In this document: positions 22,401-32,261 of the stretch, in pieces | How the letters are laid out: the number at the start of each line of letters is the position of its first letter | Position numbering within the stretch: position 1 is the first letter of the stretch | Origin: an uncultured Opitutia bacterium | Lineage (GTDB): Bacteria > Verrucomicrobiota > Verrucomicrobiia > Opitutales > Opitutaceae | NCBI GenBank assembly: GCA_903840415.1 | Contig: CAIMFY010000083.1 | Span: 1-64,000, forward strand | DNA length: 64,000 nucleotides | Direction: 5' to 3' | The notes under the pieces: model-generated | Database searches by the model: none | Told to the model about the DNA's origin: nothing | Seen by the model: only the letters and a program-made list of their open reading frames with translations | Position numbers and translations under genes: made by a program

Positions 22401-24298
22401 ACGATTCCGCGCTCCAACCACAGGTGCTCGCCGGCGACGATTTGTTGCGCAAGCTCGTAGCCGGGTTGGTCGGAGTTCTCCGCGACGCCGCGGAAATTCT
22501 GCGCGATGCGCGCCTGCGCCTGCGCCGCAAAATCGTCCACCAGCGCGCAGACCTTCGCCTCCGGTTCGCCGTCCGCGAGCAGCTTTTGCGCATAAACGCA
22601 GCTCGCCGCGATCGCGAACAGGTCGGCGCCGATGTCGGCCAGGCGTCCCAGAAGCACCTGGCGTTTCTCCAGCTTCGGGCCGAATTTCACCATCTGGTGA
22701 AATAGGGTCCGCGCCATTTTCCGGCCGAGCGACGCGACGCGCGCGAAATGCTCCGCCAGCCGCGGATGCATGTCCGGAGGCAAGCCGCCCGCCGGGAGCC
22801 ACTGCGCCGGATACCAACCGAGATAAAATCCCGCCGCCTTCGCCGCGCTCGCGATTCGCTCATGCCACGGCCGCTCGGAATTGAGCGCCACGCCCGCGAT
22901 CTTCAGGTGCGGATCGAGCGCTTCGCGCATGATGAACAGCCGCATGATCTCCGACGAACCCTCAAAGATCGTCGTCACACGGTTGTCGCGCATCAGGCGC
23001 TCGACCGGGAAGGGTTTCTCGCCGCGCGCTTTCAGCGATTCGACGGTCTCGTAACCGCGCCCGCCGCGGATCTGCATCACGTCGTCGAGACACATCCACG
23101 CTTTTTCCGTCGCCCAGAGTTTGCACATCGCCGCCTCGAGGCGGATGTCGGCCTTCTTGTCGCGGTCGACGATGCGCGAAGTCACCAGCAACATTCCTTC
23201 CATGGCAAACGCGTGCGCCGCGATGCGCCGGACCTTTTCCGCGATCGCCGCGTGCTGGCCGATGGGCAAGCCCCATTGAATACGCTCGGCGCACCATTCG
23301 CGCGCGATCGCCAGGGAACGCTTCGCCATGCCGATGCTCGACGCGGGGATCGACAGCCGCCCGGCGTTGAGCGTGCTCAGCGCCACTTTCAACCCGCGCC
23401 CTTCGCCGCCGATGATGTGGGCGCGCGGCACCCGCACATTCGTGAACCGGATCACGCCGTTGTAGAGCGCGCGCAACCCCATGAATTGGCAGCGATGCAC
23501 GAGGGCGATGCCGGGCGAGTTCGCCTCGACGACAAACGTCGTGATCTGCGTGCGCGGTTTGCCGCCGACAATCTTGGGCGCCGTTTTGGCTGCGACGATG
23601 AGCAGGCCGGCGCAGGTGCCGTTGGAGCACCACAGCTTTTCGCCGTTGAGCACAAAATCGTCGCCGTCCGGCTCCGCCGTCGTCTTTAGCCGCGCCGGAT
23701 CGGAGCCGACCCCGTGCTCCGTCAGCGCAAACGCCGATACTTCGCCACCGGCGACGCGCGGGAGAAATTTCCGTTTCTGCTCCTCCGTCCCGAACAGCAT
23801 CAGCGGCTGCGGCACGCCGACCGACTGGTGCACCGACACGTGCGCAAACGTGTTCATGCAGTGGCTCGCGATGGCGAGGCACGCGCGGCAATACGTCGTC
23901 TGCGAGAGCCCCAGCCCGCCATATTCGCGCGGTACCTTGATGCCGTAGGCGCCGAGCGCCGCGAGCCCGTTCCGGACCGCCACAGGAATCTCGCCCGTGC
24001 GATCGATCAGATCGGCGTCGACGTGGGCGCGCAAAAAGGCCGCGAGCGCCGCGAGAAATTTCTCCGCGCGCTCTTGTTCTTCCGCCGCCGGCGCCGTGAG
24101 CGGATAGAGTTTGTCCGGCCGAAAACGCCCCATGAACAGGTGCGCGACAAAGCTCAGGTCGTCGTGCGATTCGCGGGCGGCCTCCGTGACTTGGAGCGCG
24201 GCCCTCTGGCCCTCGCTCATTTTCGACATGTCGATGACAGAGCGTCCGTCGTCGGATTTTTGCGGCGACACCGCCGGCTGGGAGAAAATTTCGGCCAT
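22397..24298 (-). CDS. acyl-CoA dehydrogenase (long, ACAD9/VLCAD-like architecture)
   Basis: About 633 residues from the ATG at 24298. An extra N-terminal region of roughly 70 residues precedes the three-domain acyl-CoA dehydrogenase core. 'FALTEHGVGSDPARLKTTAE' is FAD/substrate signature 1. 'RIQWGLPIGQHAAIAEKVRRI' is in the C-terminal helical domain, and 'TTIFEGSSEIMRLFI' includes the catalytic base Glu of the 'FEG' motif. A further 170-residue helical extension follows, as in very-long-chain enzymes. It performs the first oxidation of fatty acid beta-oxidation. No other beta-oxidation gene is adjacent. Confidence 0.9.
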   Translation of the reverse strand: MAEIFSQPAVSPQKSDDGRSVIDMSKMSEGQRAALQVTEAARESHDDLSFVAHLFMGRFRPDKLYPLTAPAAEEQERAEKFLAALAAFLRAHVDADLIDRTGEIPVAVRNGLAALGAYGIKVPREYGGLGLSQTTYCRACLAIASHCMNTFAHVSVHQSVGVPQPLMLFGTEEQKRKFLPRVAGGEVSAFALTEHGVGSDPARLKTTAEPDGDDFVLNGEKLWCSNGTCAGLLIVAAKTAPKIVGGKPRTQITTFVVEANSPGIALVHRCQFMGLRALYNGVIRFTNVRVPRAHIIGGEGRGLKVALSTLNAGRLSIPASSIGMAKRSLAIAREWCAERIQWGLPIGQHAAIAEKVRRIAAHAFAMEGMLLVTSRIVDRDKKADIRLEAAMCKLWATEKAWMCLDDVMQIRGGRGYETVESLKARGEKPFPVERLMRDNRVTTIFEGSSEIMRLFIMREALDPHLKIAGVALNSERPWHERIASAAKAAGFYLGWYPAQWLPAGGLPPDMHPRLAEHFARVASLGRKMARTLFHQMVKFGPKLEKRQVLLGRLADIGADLFAIAASCVYAQKLLADGEPEAKVCALVDDFAAQAQARIAQNFRGVAENSDQPGYELAQQIVAGEHLWLERGIV

Positions 24299-24516
24299 AG
24301 AGAGCACGGCACGAGGCCGCGTTAAGGGTTGCCGCGGCGGGGTTGGGGTTGAGCCGCGGAGATTTTGTGACCGAAGACTTATTCGAGTCCGCAGGTCAGG
24401 TCAACGACCTCGCCTTACGCCGCACGGACTAAACGCCGGATGCGGCGGGCGAGGATCAGCGCTAAGCGGTCCTGCCGCGCTCGACACGATGCGGCGTCTG
24501 CGTTTCGTTTCACTCG

Positions 24517-27225
24517 ATGCCGCTCACTCCGCTCGACCCCGCCAACGTCGGCCGTCTGCCCGCTCCCGGCGACAATGTCGCGATCGCCGTGCGCCGGCTC
24601 GAAGCCGGCACGATCCTCGCATTCGCCGACGGTGCGCGGGTGCTCGCTCACACCGTGCTCGAAGGGCACCGCTTCGCCGCCCGTTCCATCGCCGTGAGCG
24701 AGCCGCTGCTCTCGTGGGGACTGCCTTTCGGGATCGCGCTCGCTGCGATCGCACCCGGCGATTATGTCTGCAACCAGTCGATGCTCGACGCGCTCGGTGT
24801 GCGCCAACTCGACGGTGCGATCCTGCCAGCGAAACCAAACTTCGCGGATTGCCTCGTGCCTTTTTCGTTCGACGAGAAAAACTTTTCTCCCAGTCCACCG
24901 ACGGAACGCAGCGAAACCCAGCACACCTTCTCCGGCTATCGCCGGGCCGGCGCGCGCGGCGTCGGCACGCGCAACACCATCGTGATCCTCGGCACGACCT
25001 CGCGCACGGCGAGTTTCGCGCGCCAACTCGCCGCGCGGCTCCAACCGCTCGCCCGCGTGCATCCGTCGCTCGATGGCCTCGTGACCATCGCGCACACCGA
25101 GGGCGGCGGCAACACCGAGCCCAACAACGCGAATGAAATTCTCCGCGCGCTCGCCGGCTTCATCGTGCATCCGAACGTAGGCGCCGTTCTCGCCGTCGAC
25201 TACGGCGTCGAACCGATCACGAACGCGCGCCTCGAAAATTTCATGCGCACCCACGTCTATCCGCTCGACGACGTGCCGCATCATTTTCTGTCGATCCGCG
25301 GCGGACTAGCCGCCGCGCTCGCCGAGGGAGAAAAAATTGTCCGCGGCTGGCTGCCGATGATCGCCGCGCTGCCCCGCACCACCGAGCCGCTGAGCGGACT
25401 CCGCATCGCGCTCCAATGCGGCGGCTCGGATGCGTTTTCCGGCGTCTCCGGCAATCCGCTCGCTGGCACGCTCGTGCATGAAGTCATCCGCCACGGAGGC
25501 ACCGCCGTGCTCACCGAGACTGACGAAGCCGTCGGCGCCGAGGCCTACCTCCTGAAAAATATCCGTGACCTCGCCACAGCGCGTGCGTTCCTCGGCAAGA
25601 TCGAATCGTTTCGCGAACGCCTGCGCTGGCACGGCATCACCCCCGAAAGCAATCCCTCCGCCGGCAACAAATTTCGCGGCCTCTACAACATCGCCCTGAA
25701 ATCCCTCGGTGCCGTGCACAAAAAAGATCCGCGCACACGGATCGATTTTGTCACCGATTATGCGCTGCCGCTGGCCGCGCCGGGTTTCTATTTCATGAAC
25801 GGCCCCGGCAACGACCTTGAAGGCGTCGCCGGGCAGATCGCCGCCGGCTGCAATCTCGTCCTCTTCGTCACAGGCAACGGTTCGATCACGAATTTCCCGT
25901 TTGTGCCGACACTAAAGGTCACGACGACCACGCGCCGCCACCAGCTGCTCATTCACGAAATGGACATCAACGCCGGCCGCTACCTCGACGGCGAAGCGAT
26001 GCCCACCCTCACCGCCGAGTATTTCGATCTACTGCTTGCCACGGCTTCGGGTCAGCGCACGAAAGGCGAGCACGCGGGCCACTCGCAAGTTTCTATCTGG
26101 CGCAACTGGTCGCAGACCGACGCCACCCGCGTCGCCGAGATTCGCGCCCGGCCCGCCCCCGACGGAAAGCCGCTGCAGCTCGCGTCCGGTATCGCGCCGG
26201 ATTCGCCCACGCTTTCGGCCATCCAAAGCGAAACCGGATTCGCCACCGAGCGCGTCGGACTCGTGCTCCCGACCAGTCTGTGCTCCGCGCAAATCGCCCG
26301 CCTTGCCGCCGACCGGCTCAACGCTAAAAAAATCGGCGCGGCGCTCGGCATATCCCGCTTTGTCGCACTCGCCCACACCGAGGGCTGCGGCTTCGGCGGC
26401 GAGACGATGTATCACCTGCTCCACCGGACTTATCGCGGCTACCTCACGCATCCCAACGTCGCCGCCGCGCTCCTCCTTGAGCATGGCTGCGAAAAAGTTC
26501 CCAACGACGTCATGCGTCGGCAACTGGAGGCCGCGGGCGTGCCGCCGGCGCGTTTCGGCTGGGCCAGCGTTCAACTCGACGGCGGCATCGATAAAGCGGT
26601 CGCCAAAACCGAGGCTTGGTTCGTGGAGAAAATTGCCGCGCTCCCAGTCGCAGTCATCACCACCGCTGATCTCGGCGCGCTCAACCTCGCACTCATGACG
26701 GCTGCACCAGTGTCCATTTTCACCGCCGCGACACTCGCCACCGTCACCCGCACCATTGTCAGCGCCGGCGGCTCTGTCCTGCTGTCCGAAAGCGATCCGC
26801 TGCTCGCGAATGAATTTTTTCGTGCAGCCGTTTTCGCCCTGCATGCGCCGCACGCCACGCTAGCCTACGGCCAGCCGATCGCCACGCACGGCCTCCACAT
26901 CGTCGCCACTGAAACCGATCACTGGACGGAAAATCTCACCGGTCTCGGCGGCTGCGGCGCCCATCTCGCGCTTACCGTCGTCAGCGGCCACGCCCGGCAA
27001 GGGCACCCGTTGCTGTCAGTGATTCAAGTCGCCGAAGCCAGCGAGTGCGGCGCGTTGCCCGCCGACGACATCGATCTGTTTCTCTCCGGCGACGACGCCG
27101 CCGATCGGTTCGCGATCGAACGTCTCCTCGTCGCCGTGGCGCAGCGCCAAATCGTGCCCGCCGCGAACACCCACGGCTTCGTCGATTTCCAGCTCACGCG
27201 CGGATTGCTCGGTGTGACGACGTAG
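24517..27225 (+). CDS. UxaA-type altronate/galactarate dehydratase with a duplicated domain
   Basis: 902 residues, nearly twice the usual ~500 of UxaA. Residues 1-105 resemble the SAF-like N-terminal domain. 'YRRAGARGVGTRNTIVIL' starts the main dehydratase part. 'IAHTEGGGNTEPNN' and 'ALQCGGSDAFSGVSGNPLAG' are the family's metal- and substrate-binding blocks, and 'GPGNDLEGVAGQIAAGCN' is the C-terminal UxaA block. From about residue 580 a second region repeats the first ('LVLPTSLCSAQIAR', 'LAHTEGCGFGGETM', 'LTHPNVAAALLLEHGCEK'). The family dehydrates altronate or galactarate to 2-keto-3-deoxy sugar acids. Substrate here is not determined. Confidence 0.85.
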   Translation: MPLTPLDPANVGRLPAPGDNVAIAVRRLEAGTILAFADGARVLAHTVLEGHRFAARSIAVSEPLLSWGLPFGIALAAIAPGDYVCNQSMLDALGVRQLDGAILPAKPNFADCLVPFSFDEKNFSPSPPTERSETQHTFSGYRRAGARGVGTRNTIVILGTTSRTASFARQLAARLQPLARVHPSLDGLVTIAHTEGGGNTEPNNANEILRALAGFIVHPNVGAVLAVDYGVEPITNARLENFMRTHVYPLDDVPHHFLSIRGGLAAALAEGEKIVRGWLPMIAALPRTTEPLSGLRIALQCGGSDAFSGVSGNPLAGTLVHEVIRHGGTAVLTETDEAVGAEAYLLKNIRDLATARAFLGKIESFRERLRWHGITPESNPSAGNKFRGLYNIALKSLGAVHKKDPRTRIDFVTDYALPLAAPGFYFMNGPGNDLEGVAGQIAAGCNLVLFVTGNGSITNFPFVPTLKVTTTTRRHQLLIHEMDINAGRYLDGEAMPTLTAEYFDLLLATASGQRTKGEHAGHSQVSIWRNWSQTDATRVAEIRARPAPDGKPLQLASGIAPDSPTLSAIQSETGFATERVGLVLPTSLCSAQIARLAADRLNAKKIGAALGISRFVALAHTEGCGFGGETMYHLLHRTYRGYLTHPNVAAALLLEHGCEKVPNDVMRRQLEAAGVPPARFGWASVQLDGGIDKAVAKTEAWFVEKIAALPVAVITTADLGALNLALMTAAPVSIFTAATLATVTRTIVSAGGSVLLSESDPLLANEFFRAAVFALHAPHATLAYGQPIATHGLHIVATETDHWTENLTGLGGCGAHLALTVVSGHARQGHPLLSVIQVAEASECGALPADDIDLFLSGDDAADRFAIERLLVAVAQRQIVPAANTHGFVDFQLTRGLLGVTT

Positions 27226-27532
27226 GGTCCACGCTCACACTCGGGAAAATGCCGCCCGATGAACTTGCCTCGAAATAATGGGCACAGATTGAAACGGCAG
27301 TTTTGACTGCCCCGATCCACTCAAGCCGAACTCCGCGCCCGAGGTTTGACGGTGCATCGCATGTCCCGTCTTAAAGACGAGAGTCCCAATTCGCTCCAAG
27401 CAGTGCTATTATCAACTTTGAGTAGGTTGCCTGAATTACCCTGATCGTCGGGCGTTCCAATTCTACTCCGGGCGATTCCCAAAAACTGCTGCGCTCGGCA
27501 CCCTCAATTCGTTAAGATAGGATCCTCTGCTT
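27226..27532. other. 307-bp intergenic region
   Basis: No gene is supported. A short hairpin GGCAG-TTTTGA-CTGCC lies at about 27294-27309 and may mark the end of the dehydratase transcript, though no T run follows. The 100 bases before the next gene are less GC-rich than the surroundings and could hold its promoter. Confidence 0.5.
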
Positions 27533-28759
27533 ATGAAATCGTTGATTCTTTTCACCTGCCTAGTGGTGATGACGGGTGGCGTGCTTCACGCTCAGACGAA
27601 AGTGAAGCGCAACGCCGATGGCACCGTCAACCTGGAGAGCGAGATGCCGGCGGATGCGCACAAACTCGTCCTCGGCAACGCCGCGCCCGATTTTCATTTA
27701 AGAGCCATCGACGGAAAATTCTATTCGCTCGCCGATTTTCCCGCCAGCAACGCGCCGCTGCTCATGGTCGTGTTTCTTTCGAATCATTGCCCGTATTCCC
27801 ATGCAGCCGAAACTCGTCTCATCCCGCTCGCCAAGGAATTCGCCGGCCAGGGTCTCGCCGTCATCGCGATCAACCCGAATAGCCCCGAAGGCATCGACAT
27901 TGGCGAACTCGGCTACAGCAAATACAACGACAGCTTCGAGGAGATGATTCTCTATGCGAAGGAGAAAGGCTTCCCCTTTCCTTACGCCTACGACGGCGAC
28001 ACTCAAGAGGTCGCGAAAGCCTATGGCTGCCTCGCCACGCCGCACGTCTTCCTCTTCGATGCGCAACGCAAGCTCCGCTACGTCGGCCGCGTCGACGATT
28101 CGCGCTTCGAGGATCTCACGACCGTGAAGTCCCATGATGCTCGCAACGCAGTCGTCGAACTGCTGGCCGGGAAACCCGTCACGATTGCGTCCACGACGGT
28201 GACGGGCTGCTCGACCAAATGGAATTCCAAGAAGGGCGACATCGCCCTGGCCGATCAAAGATGGAAAGCCGAACCCGTGGATCTGGCCCCGATCGATGCG
28301 ACGGGCGTCGCAAAGCTGGCGAAGAATTCGTCCAACCGCTTTCGGTTGATCAACGTGTGGGCGACGTGGTGTGCCCCGTGTGTCGCCGAATTCCCCTCGC
28401 TGGTTTCGCTAGCCCGCCGGCTGGGCAACCGCGACTTCGAATTCGACACCATCTGCATGGACGATCCGAAGATGCTGCCGCAGGCCAAGGCGTTTCTCGA
28501 AAAACAGCACGCCGCACCGCCCGGGAAGCTCAAGCGGGTGCTCAAATCCGAGGGTCGCACAGGCACCAATTATCTCTACACCGAGGCGAGCACCGACGCG
28601 CTCGTAAAGGCACTCGATCCGGAGTGGCCCGGTCCGCTGCCTCACACCGTGCTGATCGCTCCGGGCGGCAAGATCGTCTACCGCCACAATGGTCCCGTTG
28701 ATCCCGATGAATTGCTCGCAAAGATTATCGCCGAACTCGGTCCTTACTACACGCCGTAA
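27533..28759 (+). CDS. secreted protein with two thioredoxin-fold domains
   Basis: 408 residues with an N-terminal signal peptide ending near 'GGVLHAQT'. Residues ~45-190 form an AhpC/TSA-like redoxin domain whose active site reads 'LSNHCPYSHAAETRL', keeping a single cysteine in place of CxxC. Residues ~255-400 form a TlpA-like domain with 'INVWATWCAPCVAEFP', a full CxxC. The fusion suggests a periplasmic thiol-disulphide or peroxide-linked function in which the two domains may relay electrons. Such tandem redoxins occur near secreted enzymes in verrucomicrobia and planctomycetes. The partner is unknown. It has its own upstream non-coding region. Confidence 0.82.
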   Translation: MKSLILFTCLVVMTGGVLHAQTKVKRNADGTVNLESEMPADAHKLVLGNAAPDFHLRAIDGKFYSLADFPASNAPLLMVVFLSNHCPYSHAAETRLIPLAKEFAGQGLAVIAINPNSPEGIDIGELGYSKYNDSFEEMILYAKEKGFPFPYAYDGDTQEVAKAYGCLATPHVFLFDAQRKLRYVGRVDDSRFEDLTTVKSHDARNAVVELLAGKPVTIASTTVTGCSTKWNSKKGDIALADQRWKAEPVDLAPIDATGVAKLAKNSSNRFRLINVWATWCAPCVAEFPSLVSLARRLGNRDFEFDTICMDDPKMLPQAKAFLEKQHAAPPGKLKRVLKSEGRTGTNYLYTEASTDALVKALDPEWPGPLPHTVLIAPGGKIVYRHNGPVDPDELLAKIIAELGPYYTP

Positions 28760-28905
28760 CCGGAGAAGCCCTGACGGTGCGCCGGAGATTTCACCGGTGC
28801 AGTCGTAGCCGGCCAGCGGGTGGCCGAGTCCGGAGTCTGAGATTAGGAAGCGGCAACGAACGTCGGCTCGATTGCTCTCCGCCGCGCGCAACCGCACCAG
28901 TCACA

Positions 28906-30096
28906 TCACTTCGGCGCGCCGCTCAACGGCGGCGGCAGTCCGACCGCGCCGATGTCGCCGTGGGTGAGCGTTTCCCATACCATGTGGTTCAGGTCAGCAC
29001 CGGTGGGACGATTCGTCAGAATCACTTTTGCCATTTTTGGCAGGTCGATGCCGGCCCGGTTATGAAAATGGTTGAACGCAATTTCCCAGGTGGGCTCGAG
29101 GTTGAACTCCAGATATTGGGGCGGCTTCACGTTGTTCGGCGCGAGGAATTGCGCTTGGTATTCCATCGCGGCAACGATGCGCGCGCCTTGTTCGGTGTAG
29201 AGGTCGAGGCCTTGCTGGCGCGCGGTCTCGGCCGCGTTGACGAGGGACGCGAACGTCATGTTGGCGTGGTGCGGATCGCGGGCGGTTTCCTGGAGCACAC
29301 CGTCGACGAATGGCGGATAGTGACCCTTGTTGCCCCACGGGGCCGAAGCGGGCAGCGCACTCGGCGGCACGAGCGGTGAGGGACCGTCGGATTTCAGGTA
29401 AATGACGCATGGCACGCGACCGCGCCACATGCGCACACCGTCCGCGAAAATGATGCGATCATCGTTGAAGACCCCGATGTTGATCAACGCCTCGGCCATC
29501 GCGACTTCCTTGTTGCCGTTTTCGTCGCAGCCGTCGATGAGCGACGGCACGTATTGCGTGACGAGCATTTTTTGGAAACGCGCGATCTCCTCCTTCGCCC
29601 AAAACGTGCTCGTGTAGCGAATGATTTCCGCAGCACGCGGCCAGACCGCCGCGGCCCACGCGGCCTGCACAGGGCCGTTGTCGCTGAGGTGGCCGCCGGT
29701 GAGCGTGCTGGACCACGCGTTCATGATGCGGATGGCGTTGCGCGCGTAGGTTTCGTTGCCGGTGACGACCCAGGCGAGCGCCTGCGAGTAGGCGGCGGTG
29801 GCGTCGCGTCGCTCATCCTTGCAGCCGAGGTCGGGTTTAGAATACGGCCCGCACTCGACGGTCGCACGCGGGACCGGCTTGTAATTTAGATCGGCAAGCG
29901 GACTCTTGAGCAATGCAGCAAACGCCGTTTTCTGCGGCTCGACGCCGTCGGCCACGCGTTGCTTGATGAGGTCGAGCTGCGCGCGATTAAGCAGGATGCC
30001 GGGATGGCGAAACGGCACGCCGGAAGTGTCGGTCTTGGCGAGAGCGGGCGCGAGCAGGCCGCCGAGAGCGAGAGCGAACAAGGGGAGAAAGCGCAT
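28906..30096 (-). CDS. secreted alginate-lyase-superfamily protein
   Basis: 396 residues with a signal peptide cleaved after 'APALAK'. 'FRHPGILLNRAQLDLIKQRV', 'AWVVTGNETYARNAIRIMNAWSS' (overlapping blocks) and 'NKEVAMAEALINIGVF' match the alpha6/alpha-toroid alginate lyase domain (PF05426 type, related to PL5). Most members attack uronic-acid polysaccharides by beta-elimination, but many environmental homologues have unproven substrates. The tyrosine/histidine catalytic set cannot be assigned with certainty. It is divergent from the isomerase-like gene at 30208, and the two probably share a regulatory gap of 111 bp. Confidence 0.8.
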   Translation of the reverse strand: MRFLPLFALALGGLLAPALAKTDTSGVPFRHPGILLNRAQLDLIKQRVADGVEPQKTAFAALLKSPLADLNYKPVPRATVECGPYSKPDLGCKDERRDATAAYSQALAWVVTGNETYARNAIRIMNAWSSTLTGGHLSDNGPVQAAWAAAVWPRAAEIIRYTSTFWAKEEIARFQKMLVTQYVPSLIDGCDENGNKEVAMAEALINIGVFNDDRIIFADGVRMWRGRVPCVIYLKSDGPSPLVPPSALPASAPWGNKGHYPPFVDGVLQETARDPHHANMTFASLVNAAETARQQGLDLYTEQGARIVAAMEYQAQFLAPNNVKPPQYLEFNLEPTWEIAFNHFHNRAGIDLPKMAKVILTNRPTGADLNHMVWETLTHGDIGAVGLPPPLSGAPK

Positions 30097-30207
30097 GGGT
30101 TTTCACAGGTAATAGCAGCGCGCCGGTCATTTGAGACAGTGACCCCGCTTGTCCCAATCGCGTTGGGCCGCGCTATTACATTTTGCATTAACCCCTCCGC
30201 CGTCCCC

Positions 30208-31197
30208 ATGAACTCTGGATTTTCCCGTCGTGATTTTCTCAAAGGCGCCGCGTTGCTTCCGCTCGCGGCCACGCTTCCGGGCGCTGCGGCGCTGGCCGCC
30301 GTCGAACCGATCAAGCGCGTCGGAGGCGCTTCGCTCAAAGTGTCGTGCAACGCCTACTCGTTCGCCAAGCTGCTTGGCACCGGCGGCACCGGACCGTTGA
30401 AGCTGATCGAACTCGCCGAAGTCTGCGCCAAGATGGGCTTCGATGCGTTCGATCCGACCGGATATTATTTTCCCGGCTACGAGAAGAACGGGCGCGGCGT
30501 GCCGACAGACAAACTGCTCTACGCGCTGAAACGCCGCGCCTTTGATCTCGGTCTCGGCATCAGCGGCACCGGTATCGGCAACAATTTTACCATCGCCGAC
30601 AAAGCCGCGCGCGCCGTCGATGTGCAGCGGATTAAGAACTGGGCCGAAGTCGCCGCAAAGCTCGGCGCACCCGTGCTGCGCGTCTTCGCCGACACCCAGA
30701 TGCGCGCCGAAAATTGGCAATCGGTCTCGAAGGGCGCGAAGCGCGAAGAAGTCGAAACGTGGATCGCTGACGACATCCGCGCCTGCGCCGAACACGCCGG
30801 AAAATTCGGCGTGATCATCGGCGTGCAGAATCACGGCGATTTCCTCAAGACCGCCGACGACCAGCTCAACCTCATCCGCCGGATCGATTCGCCGTGGTGC
30901 GGCGCGATCGTTGACACCGGTTACTACCGCACCGCCGACAATTATGCCGAGATGGCCAAGGCCGCGCCCTACGCCGTGAACTGGCAGGTGAAACAAGGCA
31001 CGGAGGGCGTGGAGAAAGAGGCCGAGGCGCCGACGGATTTGAAGCGGCTGCTAAAAATCGTCCGCGCCTCCGGCTACCGCGGCTACCTGCCGATCGAGAC
31101 GCTTTCGCCGCGCAGCGGCGGCGGCGGTTACGATCCTTACAAGGTCGTGCCGAAGTTTCTGGGCGAGCTGCGCGCAGCCATCGCGGAAACGGCCTGA
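30208..31197 (+). CDS. Tat-exported sugar isomerase/epimerase-like TIM-barrel protein
   Basis: 329 residues from the ATG at 30208. The N-terminus 'FSRRDFLKGAALLPLAATLPG' is a classic twin-arginine signal. The mature part is a xylose-isomerase-like TIM barrel ('KLIELAEVCAKMGFDAFDPTGY', 'GVIIGVQNHGDFLKT', 'GAIVDTGYYRT', 'GYLPIETL') with metal-binding Glu/His/Asp positions typical of the AP_endonuc_2 family. Export is unusual for isomerases elsewhere but common for these proteins in verrucomicrobia and planctomycetes, where they sit beside DUF1080 enzymes. It starts a co-directional run with the DUF1080 gene 11 bp downstream. Confidence 0.85.
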   Translation: MNSGFSRRDFLKGAALLPLAATLPGAAALAAVEPIKRVGGASLKVSCNAYSFAKLLGTGGTGPLKLIELAEVCAKMGFDAFDPTGYYFPGYEKNGRGVPTDKLLYALKRRAFDLGLGISGTGIGNNFTIADKAARAVDVQRIKNWAEVAAKLGAPVLRVFADTQMRAENWQSVSKGAKREEVETWIADDIRACAEHAGKFGVIIGVQNHGDFLKTADDQLNLIRRIDSPWCGAIVDTGYYRTADNYAEMAKAAPYAVNWQVKQGTEGVEKEAEAPTDLKRLLKIVRASGYRGYLPIETLSPRSGGGGYDPYKVVPKFLGELRAAIAETA

Positions 31198-31208
31198 GAA
31201 TTTATCCC

Positions 31209-32192
31209 ATGAAAAAACTCCTGACGCTCTTGGCGGTTCTCTGCGCATTGACTCGCGGTGCTTTCGCCGCGGTCGAAGAACCGATCGACAGCCGTTTCAA
31301 AGCCACCAAACCCGATCTCGCGATGGGCGACTGGCAGGGCACGCCCGGTTACGTCGCGCAGGTTTTTCCGACCGACGACGGAAAATATCAGGCAAATGTT
31401 TTCAAGCAGTTCGACGAAGTGGATGCGAAGCCGCTAGCCATTATGAAAGGCGATCTGGCCTCGCTGAGCGGCGGCGGATGGAGCGGCGCGATCGCCGGCG
31501 GGCACTTCAAGGCCGGGAAGGACAGCGACCGTTTCGATCTGCAACACATCACACGCGTCTCGCCGACGCTGGGCGCGAAACCGCCGCAGGGCGGAATCGT
31601 GCTCTTCGACGGAGCGAATCTCGAGGCGTGGGCGAAGAAGCAGGGCAAGGACTGGCTCAAGGAAGACGGTCCGGCCAAATGGAAACTTCTCGCCGACGGT
31701 TCGGTGGAAGTCGTGCCGGCCAGCGACTGCATCATCACGCACAAAAAATTTGGCGATTTCCGGGTGCATCTGGAATTTCGCACGATCGGTTATCCGACGA
31801 ACAGCGGCGTTTATCTGCAAACCCGCTATGAGTTGAACATCAACGAAACCTACGGGAAGCTCGAAGGTGGGCCCAATGCCGGGTTCGACAATTGCACCGA
31901 CGATGCCCGGCCCCGCATCCGCGCCTGCTATCCGCCGCTCTCCTGGCAGACGTTTGACATCGACTTCCACGCGCCGCGGTTCGACGCGAGCGGCAAAAAG
32001 ATCGCTCCCGCCCGCGCGACGGCGCTGTTCAACGGCGTGAAAATCTACGACGAGCAGGAATTGACCAAACCGAAGCTGAGCGCCGGCCGCCTCGGCGAAG
32101 CGCCGACCGGCCCGCTGATGCTGCAGGAACACGGGATGCCGCTCCAGTTCCGCAACATCTGGGTCGTGGAAACCAAGAGCACCGGTCTTTGA
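31209..32192 (+). CDS. secreted DUF1080 protein (3-keto-disaccharide hydrolase-like)
   Basis: 327 residues with a signal peptide ending 'TRGAFAAV'. The C-terminal two thirds ('GGIVLFDGANLEAWAKK', 'DFRVHLEFRTIGYPTNSGVYLQTRYELNI', 'PLMLQEHGMPLQFRNIWV' as separate blocks) is the DUF1080 concanavalin-like beta-sandwich. It ends in the signature 'I-x-LQ-x-H-G-x-x-(V/L)-x-F-RN-I-x-(I/V)'. Family members hydrolyse 3-keto-glycosides produced by Gfo/Idh-type oxidation. The first 110 residues are a separate, unrecognised module. It is probably co-transcribed with the isomerase-like gene, which fits extracytoplasmic sugar processing. Confidence 0.87.
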   Translation: MKKLLTLLAVLCALTRGAFAAVEEPIDSRFKATKPDLAMGDWQGTPGYVAQVFPTDDGKYQANVFKQFDEVDAKPLAIMKGDLASLSGGGWSGAIAGGHFKAGKDSDRFDLQHITRVSPTLGAKPPQGGIVLFDGANLEAWAKKQGKDWLKEDGPAKWKLLADGSVEVVPASDCIITHKKFGDFRVHLEFRTIGYPTNSGVYLQTRYELNINETYGKLEGGPNAGFDNCTDDARPRIRACYPPLSWQTFDIDFHAPRFDASGKKIAPARATALFNGVKIYDEQELTKPKLSAGRLGEAPTGPLMLQEHGMPLQFRNIWVVETKSTGL

Positions 32193-32261
32193 CCATCGCT
32201 CCTTGTCCAAATCGCGCGTGGTCGTGCTATTACTCTCTATCACCCCGAGATCAAAAACCCC

